From: Asparagopsis taxiformis
Lineage: Eukaryota; Rhodophyta; Florideophyceae; Bonnemaisoniales; Bonnemaisoniaceae
Length of the DNA: 64,000 bases
Direction: 5' to 3'
NCBI GenBank assembly: GCA_030407315.1
Contig: JALQPE010002123.1
Location: 121,549-185,548 of the forward strand
Below the pieces are notes generated by a model. It searched no databases, had not been told where the DNA came from, and saw nothing but the letters and a program-made list of their open reading frames with translations. The translations under genes and the position numbers were made by a program. Below, in pieces: positions 62,218 through 64,000 of this stretch. How positions within the stretch are numbered: the stretch's first letter is position 1; each line of letters starts with the position of its first letter.

Positions 62218-62496
62218 ATGATTAGAATCGAGCTCAAATCTGTGCTATTCGCTTCCAAATTCAGTTTGGAAGCACTTGATGACTATGAATGTTTGCGCAG
62301 GTTTCGATTAGGGAAAGTGGAACCCAGAAGTATACTATCAGCAATGGGATGGGAAAATGTTTCATTTTGTACAGAGAGAGATGGATGTAGGGCGACAGGT
62401 GTGGAGGCATTTTGTATTTTATTGCGCAGAATTAGCTCACCGTGCAGATGGAAAGATCTAGAAAAGGAATTTTTCAGGTCTTCCACTGCGCTGTGA
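62218..62496 (+). pseudogene. PIF/Harbinger-type transposase, N-terminal fragment
   Basis: The 92-residue frame has the layout of the region before the catalytic core in Harbinger-like nucleases: a short acidic-aromatic start (DDYECLRRFRLGKVEPRSILSAMGW), then TERDGCRATGVEAFCILLRRISSPCRWKDLEKEF, which resembles the family's GxEALCILLRRLxYPCR segment. The DDE core is missing and the frame ends at 62496. I recognise this by pattern only, so the assignment is moderate. Confidence 0.5.
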
Positions 62497-63660
62497 AATA
62501 TATTCTACTTCACTCCTGAACAATTATACTCAGAATATCACCACCTTGTTACTTCTTTTAACTCAATTTTCTTACAATCAAGAGCTCCAATGTATGCCTC
62601 CAAAGTTTTCGAAACTGGAGGTCCTCTTGTGGAACAACGTTAGTTCTAGATAGCTGGTACGAGCTACGGACACGCTGTCCTTACGAAACGAAACGAGCAG
62701 TCCACCCGCTGGTGTTTGACTGTATTGTTAGAACGGTAGAAGTGGTGGTTAGCGAGTAGAAACGCGGTCACGACGCAACAATCCACGCGAGGATTACGTT
62801 AGCAAACGAGGTGGTACGTCACCGGAGGCGCTCTCAACCAAGCCCGGAGGCACTACACGCAATCAGCCTTACGTGCGGCGATGGTAGGGAGTACGCAGCT
62901 CGACGGAGACGAAGCCTCGCTAGGCAAACGAAACGTAAAACGTAGAAGTCAGTCGTAGACCAGAGCCGTTTGCTCGTTCGATGTATTGTCCCCTGTCCCT
63001 CCCGGCACGATGCCAATACCTATATGGCCACGATGGCATCGCTTTACAGTGTAAACACTGTTCGTAACGTCCCCGAATGGGAAAGGACCTTGTGGGTCAC
63101 ACGTAGGACCCGTTGGTCCGTTGGCCGTCGCCAGTACGTTCGTTGCACCCGTGTGCCGGTTGCGCGCGCGCATGCGCCAGCAATGTTCGTGCATTGCTGT
63201 CGCCGGTCGTGTCCGCCGAAATTCGAATTCCGCGGAAAAACGTAAATATTTGCAATTTCGGAATTGCCACGTATACTACACAGCCCCACCCCCACACGTG
63301 GACGTCCCGGCCACGCGAGGCCCGTCAGGACGCGCCTGAGACACGGTGGGCCGTGGCGCCTCTTCGGGTACAACTGCGGACGTGGCAGTTGTCCCGAAAA
63401 ATCTCGTTGAAACGTACATGGCCCGGTTGGCTGATCGGATCGCCACGGCGCCGGAGCGCGCGCGTGCGCTCCGGCTCTTTCGTAATCGTCGCGGCCCCGC
63501 CCGTTGGCATCGTACGTCAATGCCTCGCTTAGGCGTTTCCCCTGCAACGGATGCAGTGTCCAATTCCACCACGCGGGTGTGCTTCAATTCAGCGCGATAC
63601 GAGCGCAGGCCGCGGCCCTTTCGTGAATCTGCCAGCGGCATTACGACAACGGTCGTCCGA
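62497..63660. other. Intergenic, turning GC-rich
   Basis: From about 62640 onward the base composition becomes clearly richer in G and C than the rest of the window, with many CG dinucleotides. Several open frames overlap on both strands, as expected for GC-rich noncoding DNA. I support no gene; an LTR of an element entering from the right is likely. Confidence 0.4.
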
Positions 63661-63690
63661 AGGTTATTTAAGCCGCGGCTTAACGTGATA
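63661..63690 (+). promoter_or_regulatory. TATA-like box overlapping a 16-bp palindrome
   Basis: TATTTAAG at 63666-63672 overlaps TTAAGCCGCGGCTTAA (63668-63683), a perfect palindrome. It lies about 200 bases before the ATG at 63880 and could be the core promoter of the element at the window edge. Confidence 0.45.
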
Positions 63691-63879
63691 GCGATCGTCG
63701 CTCACCCTTCCTCTCACCATCGTCATCCAGCCGTTGCCTTTCGTTCTCCCTTACCTTTTTCCCCCGCTGGGTACTACTACCTCCGTTCCTTTCGTTCTCT
63801 TGTTTCGTCTAGCCCGCGTGGCCCTCGTTCTCGTGCTCGTTGCACTGTTTCGTCTTCGTCTGCGTACGAACTGACCACG

Positions 63880-64000
63880 ATGGTCACTACGCGTAGCACG
63901 ATACCACACTCCGCGGCCCGCGGCTCTGCTGGAGGTGGAGCAGAGGAACCCTGTCGCAGGGCGCTCCCCCCTCGTCGGGGCCGGTGCGCCGCCAGCGACG
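63880..64000 (+). CDS. Partial ORF running off the window, possible retrotransposon gag start
   Basis: From the ATG at 63880 the frame stays open for 40 codons to the edge, beginning MVTTRSTIPHSAARG and continuing Gly/Arg/Cys-rich. An MVTTRS-like start after a TATA-bearing, pyrimidine-rich leader is common among LTR retrotransposon gag genes, but too little sequence is present to be sure. Confidence 0.35.
   Translation, partial: MVTTRSTIPHSAARGSAGGGAEEPCRRALPPRRGRCAASD

Overview
The window reads as a repeat-rich, nuclear eukaryotic chromosome segment with intron-poor genes. I see no operons and no ribosome-binding-site logic. It carries chromodomain Ty3/gypsy elements, Ty1/copia elements, a Mutator-like DNA transposon and TATA-bearing LTRs. 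Two host gene families (WD40 and a secreted Cys-rich protein) and a tRNA-Cys gene with an extra D-arm segment are scattered among them. My best lineage guess is a red alga, possibly a florideophyte: compact intronless genes, dense LTR elements, and ectopic D-arm tRNA introns are known in red algae. This is inference, not proof.

Layout. 1-5.3 kb: two minus-strand WD40 genes. The first is broken and capped by a copia LTR; the second (2857-4038) is intact. 5.3-13.2 kb: two copies of a tRNA-Cys-bearing repeat. Between them lies a 5'-truncated gypsy integrase (6012-7532). The second tRNA is split by a full-length gypsy element (R, 7743-13133) with a 4-bp target duplication. 13.9-14.2 kb: a small hypothetical gene. 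15.4-25.7 kb: a WD40 fragment, then gypsy element P (15781-25745), whose 3' LTR is itself split by a complete copia element (A, 15853-20388, 5-bp duplication). 25.7-27.5 kb: a 5'-truncated copia remnant (U). 28.0-29.1 kb: a dead WD40 copy. 29.3-34.2 kb: copia B, a sister of A in the opposite orientation.

36.2-55.0 kb: a tandem duplication of about 3.1 kb carrying a secreted Cys-rich gene, dead in copy 1 and intact at 53456-54751 in copy 2. Copy 2 is interrupted by copia T (39589-52018, TSD TTTTG). Copia T is in turn interrupted by a 7.2-kb Mutator-like element (40056-47234, 10-bp TSD GTAGATTCCG) with 1.3-kb terminal inverted repeats and a single 1589-codon gene fusing a Ulp1-type cysteine protease to a MURA-like transposase with a SWIM zinc finger. 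The order of events is therefore readable: duplication, then copia T, then the Mutator-like element.

55.2-61.3 kb: gypsy Q, with an intact chromodomain polyprotein and a -1 gag/pol overlap. 62.2 kb: a Harbinger-like transposase scrap. 62.6-64 kb: a GC-rich, promoter-like stretch leading into an ORF that runs off the window.

Most coding capacity is transposon-derived. Likely host genes are the WD40 family, the Cys-rich secreted family, the 119-codon ORF and the tRNA-Cys locus. The strongest leads are the Ulp1-MURA element with its coding start inside the inverted repeats, the D-arm-interrupted tRNA-Cys, the repeated 12-cysteine module, and a recurring 48-49-nt displacement of the LTR terminus at the 3' end of two different copia families.
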